From positions 1 through 10,800 of the forward strand of contig JAXIUW010215397.1 of assembly GCA_035591015.1 (NCBI GenBank): a DNA stretch of 10,800 nt, in the 5' to 3' direction. The notes under the pieces were generated by a model that ran no database searches, was not told where the DNA came from, and saw only the letters and a list, made by a program, of their open reading frames with translations. The position numbers were made by a program, and so were the translations under genes. Below are positions 7,271-10,800 of this stretch, one piece after another; positions within the stretch are counted from its first letter, which is position 1; the number at the start of each line of letters is the position of its first letter. This DNA is from Cephalothrix simula. Lineage: Eukaryota; Nemertea; Palaeonemertea; Archinemertea; Cephalotrichidae.

Positions 7271-8177
7271 GACCAATTTTTATGGTGTTTATGAAATTTA
7301 GCCAAGAATTTTTGTTCCCAAAACAATATCCTAACCCTGATATAGCATAAATGCACATGATAAGCCGAAACTATACCGATACTGCAATAGGGTTCGAAAA
7401 ATCACTAGCTAGATGAGAGACAAATACAATCAGAACCAAAAACCTTTTTAACTTATTGAGATTAGAAATTAGGGATTCAGTTCATGAATTAATTTATACG
7501 TGATAAAGCAACACGATATTTTGGGTCGCATTTGAAAATTGTATTAGGTTGATTGTAGCCTAGGGGCATTTGGAAAGCAAGCACTTAAGAAAATAGCCAA
7601 TGCTTTATCAATATTCTTCAAGCAGATGCCCTTTTCCTTACCAATTGTCATGAATCTCCTTAACCTGATTAATAAATTTTACCACTTGTTTCAGACAACA
7701 CTAAACCGTTTTCTGTACAAGTTTATCACTAATACCATTCGCTGTTCAGGACAGACCAGACACATTTAAGAAAAGGGTAATCATCACAACCCTCCTTAAA
7801 TATTATATACAGTATAGCAAATCGAGTATATAAAATACTAATTTTGGTGTATAAAGTTTGCTATTTCTTTAATTTAGAAATTTTGTTAAATTTGAAATTT
7901 CGTTGAAAATATTATTGATGTAATGTAAAACTTTTGCAGTTACAAAGACATCGCATGGACTTGTCTTAGATGAGATCAACCATGCAAATTTAATTATAAT
8001 AGAAAATTGTTGGAACGCTTCAAAAAAGTAAAAAGAAATAATGTTGGTTGATCCACATAAAGTGGTTCGACATATTTCACACAACTCGTTAGGGAATCAG
8101 AACATCATTCTAATGAACGAACTTGAATGCAAATCTGAATTTTTGAACCGGAGCTCGTACATTTTTTGATACAACGG
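7271..8177. other. AT-rich non-coding sequence
   Basis: A plus-strand frame is open from 7548 to the TAA at 7767-7769, with ATGs at 7626 and 7650, but it has no family resemblance. A TATATAAAA string occurs near 7829 with no gene behind it. No repeat with a second copy was found. Confidence 0.4.
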
Positions 8178-8206
8178 ACAGCGGTCGGAAAATACGCGAC
8201 GGCTGT
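8178..8206. repeat. Short hairpin, 10-bp stem
   Basis: ACAGCGGTCG (8178-8187) pairs with CGACGGCTGT (8197-8206) at nine of ten positions around a 9-base loop. It is GC-rich against an AT-rich background. It has no poly-T or other context that assigns a role. Confidence 0.4.
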
Positions 8207-9413
8207 AATTCATTGCCTGTTAACAAAACCTTAATGGCCTAGGCGCTGGGCGGTAGAGTGCAAATTTACATGTACTACATCATCAGCGAGGCGTTGTCTA
8301 TAAAACTATATTGATACTGGAAAAAATACTTAATCTAAATAAAATTCAAAACATACAATGGTTGTTACCAGGGGTTGTTATTGCTGGTTCTAATAATACT
8401 GCAGAAGAATTCTGCAACAAAAACTATTTCAAATGTTGATTTGATGATGAAGATTATTCATGTTCAAGTGGTAAAGTGTAATATTCCGATGAAATCGTAG
8501 TAAAAACCAACAAAAAAAACAAGACGAGACATTGATTTGGGTAACTCGAAACAAAATAAGTTGCAGAATTATATATCAGTCTAATTAGCAGTCAGAACTA
8601 TGAAGTATAAATGACAAAACTGTCATTAAGGTAGCTGATTACAGATAATGTGAAAATGATTATGTCAGGGAAAAAAGGGAAACATCTTAAGAGTACGATA
8701 TGATATGTAGCAAATTAAAGAAAGTGTTCATTTAGGGAAGATAAGACTTAAGTTATAAGGAAGAAAATCTTCCTAACTAAAAGAAAATGATAAGGTCCAG
8801 GTTCCGCTGATTCTAAACTTCATCCCAATAACCGAATACCTTAACTCATGATCTGTTGAACAGACCATATAGTTTTGCCAGTAATTTGAGTGTCGTCGTC
8901 ATGTATCTTACGATGCACCGAATGCCAATTATTCAGTAAATGAAAACTAACTACCTTTTCTACACGTAGTATCTTTACAAAAGTCTTATTTTTCACGGTT
9001 GAGCATACATTAATTAAATTTTATCTCACCAAAATATCTAAGATTTATCCAAGCAAAAAACGAAGTCCCATCTGAGGATCAGACTAATTAAGAAGGGGAC
9101 TGGGCCAATTAAAATTAGGGGTCCTTCTGGCATGTTTTGCCTACTAATGAGTACTGTTTGAAAAATGATACGTCAACAAGGACCGATTATTCCCTCAATG
9201 AATATTCATATGTTAGTAAAGGACTCCATAAAGCTAAGGTAAATAGAATAACGGTCAAAAACATCAATGATTGAGAAGGTGATGACAGTGAATAAAGTTT
9301 TAACAGGATAATCTCAGATAAAATAGGGCGATTTATAATGAGGGATTGTTTATTCATCAATGTTGACAAAAAAAGAAACGGAGAAGTCAAAAGTATGTAC
9401 GTTTAAAGATAAG
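8207..9413. other. AT-rich non-coding sequence
   Basis: No coding, RNA or repeat signal could be supported. The minus-strand frame 9187-9390 is Leu- and Ser-rich and motif-free. Confidence 0.45.
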
Positions 9414-9918
9414 CAGGGTGGCCACTCATTTTTAATTCTACTCTGAATTTTCCAGGAATATTTTCATAAGCCCCAGGTTAAAAACAAGTAAGCAATACTT
9501 AAAACTTCGCTTAAAACAATACTGTGTTGTCTCTCATCACTGACAGATTCGGTTATTGAAGTGCCTGAAAAGTATACAGTCTTTAAATTATCACATTTTA
9601 AAATTTAAATAGTTGCCCAACTGATTACCTGACCTTAACAGGTTTTCGACAGATTTCCGTAATTTTCCTGGCTTTTTCCCGACTTTTTGCCAAATTTTTT
9701 GATTCCCTGAATTTTCCCGGTGTAGCAATTTGCCCTGTCCCCCGGCGTTCAGTGTCCGGCATGTATAAATAGGAAAGGTAGGACAACAAAAGCCAGTTAC
9801 CAAGTCAGGAGGCAAGTCCGACGAAAAAAAGCCATATCATTCGTACAACGAAGAGGACACAAACCGCCAGGGACACGGAGCGCATTCACACCAGTTTCCA
9901 GATTGAGTGGCCACTCTG
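9414..9918. mobile_element. hAT-like non-autonomous element, about 505 bp
   Basis: The terminal inverted repeats are CAGGGTGGCCACTCA (9414-9428) and TGAGTGGCCACTCTG (9904-9918), 14 of 15 complementary. They keep A at position 2 and G at position 5, as hAT ends do. The interior includes a run of TTTTCC-CGG/CTGG-like units (about 9655-9725), a texture common in hAT-derived repeats of invertebrates. Conceptual reading frames across the minus strand here are by-products of the repeat. The flanking octamers (AAGATAAG, GAAAGGGA) do not match, so the target duplication has decayed or the ends are slightly misplaced. No transposase is present. Confidence 0.66.
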
Positions 9919-10800
9919 GAAAGGGATACTTCATTAATTTACCATCCATGGGCATTTGTTTTGTAAAAAAAAAACCCATTATAAAAACGATGAATCTCGC
10001 CACTTCGATGAATGTCACCTTTAGATTTCGTAACTATACTCAAAAGATGGACTAAAATGTCCAATCCTTTGGAAATTAAAATATGGAGGGAACACAGGGT
10101 ATATCTCAGTGAGATTTGAGCAACACTCACACCAGGGTTTTTCAAGACAAACTTAAAGCCTAGTTTTGTAATATTTGCAATGGTAAAAATACACACGAAC
10201 ATTAAAACCCTTTTAGGGACATTACGTTGTACTTGGATTAGTGACACTCGAGTTACGTTTCAAGGAAAAGTAGAAAGCAAAAGATATGTAGCGTAGTCAT
10301 TTTTACCAATTTTCTTCTCCCACCTCTCCGCTCTAATGATCCATAGTCGAACGCCATTACTACTCACTGGAGTACAAGAATGTCCATGAATGGCACATAT
10401 TTCGGACAGTTTACCTTTTCATTAGTTATAAGTGCACTGTTAGTACTTCATACATAGGACTCAAAGCACGATTTTCCGACCACTTGGAAAAGAAAAAGGG
10501 CGCGACCAACGAAACCCTCTAAGGGGCGTGTTCTAGAGGAACATATCTAACACTCCACTGCCTTGAAAAAATTTTTTTCTCGGCAGTTTTCGAAAAAAAT
10601 GACTTTGAAAAAAACATATCCGAAATTAAAAACTTATATTTGATGTTTTCACCAGTGAGATGTCTATAACCATTGAAATTCTTCTTGAATAATGGGTTAG
10701 GGGTAATTAAAAACCCCTGGTTCTTAAAAAGAAGTAAAGTTTTGAGATTTTTCCAACTGACTTTGAGGAAAATGCGATTTTTTTCTATTAACTTAAAAAA
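9919..10800. other. AT-rich non-coding sequence
   Basis: The minus-strand frames 9797-10018 and 9939-10247 run into the hAT-like element or lack motifs. A small ATCTCA/TGAGAT palindrome lies at 10103-10115 and poly-A/T runs occur from 10567 onward. No gene was seen. Confidence 0.45.

Noticed and set aside
7548-7769. Open plus-strand frame with ATGs at 7626 and 7650
   Set aside because: About 73 open codons are expected by chance at this scale. The peptide matches no family I know and has no signal peptide or splice support.
7826-7840. TATA box (TATATAAAA)
   Set aside because: Such strings are frequent by chance in AT-rich DNA, and no gene begins downstream.
9761-9775. TATA box (TATAAATAG)
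   Set aside because: It is inside the hAT-like repeat with no downstream transcript evidence.
9591-10018. Minus-strand frames with Gly/Lys-rich translation
   Set aside because: They lie within or run into the hAT-like repeat. The translation reflects its TTTTCC-CGG units rather than a gene.
1-10800. CRISPR array, prokaryotic operon or viral genome segment
   Set aside because: There are no regularly spaced identical repeats, no dense coding and no viral hallmark proteins. The splice-bounded NPF exon and SINEs mark this as animal nuclear DNA.

Overview
The window looks like nuclear DNA of an invertebrate animal. It is AT-rich by eye, has eukaryotic splice signals, carries a tRNA-derived SINE and several short foldback or terminal-inverted-repeat elements, and shows no bacterial-style gene packing. 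The one recognisable gene is an exon of a neuropeptide Y/neuropeptide F (NPY/NPF) precursor. Its C-terminal G-R-P-R, expected to continue to R-P-R-F-amide across the next splice junction, and its inferred mature length of about 39 residues point to a lophotrochozoan, most likely a mollusc. That lineage call is an inference.

The NPF coding exon lies on the minus strand at 3296-3118. It encodes a signal peptide followed directly by the mature peptide. It starts just after a pyrimidine-tract/CAG splice acceptor and ends at a GTAAGG donor that splits the penultimate Arg codon in phase 2, the family's usual junction. The exon for the final aromatic residue, the amidation/cleavage site and the C-terminal peptide should lie at lower coordinates. 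A by-eye search of 1-3113 for it found no match, so it is probably outside the window. The first, non-coding exon and the promoter should lie above 3308 and could not be placed. Most of the window is therefore probably intron or flank of this gene.

The rest is repeats in otherwise featureless AT-rich DNA. In order they are: a weak inverted-repeat unit (1111-1352); a 430-bp TIR element flanked by TTCAAT direct repeats and carrying CGATAACGAT subterminal motifs (2342-2771); a 16-bp perfect palindrome (3403-3418); a first tRNA-Leu-like SINE copy (about 3508-3640); a 246-bp TTAA-flanked MITE with a CRE palindrome and a 37-nt hairpin (3938-4183); an AT-rich minisatellite (5516-5566); a 198-bp long-armed foldback (6059-6256); a second, degraded SINE copy (about 7151-7270); and a 505-bp hAT-like non-autonomous element (9414-9918). 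No transposase, reverse transcriptase, rRNA, functional tRNA or CRISPR was seen.

Nothing here amounts to an undescribed multi-gene system. The most valuable content is the NPF neuropeptide exon, which ordinary ORF-length filters could miss, and a set of probably lineage-specific non-autonomous repeats around it.
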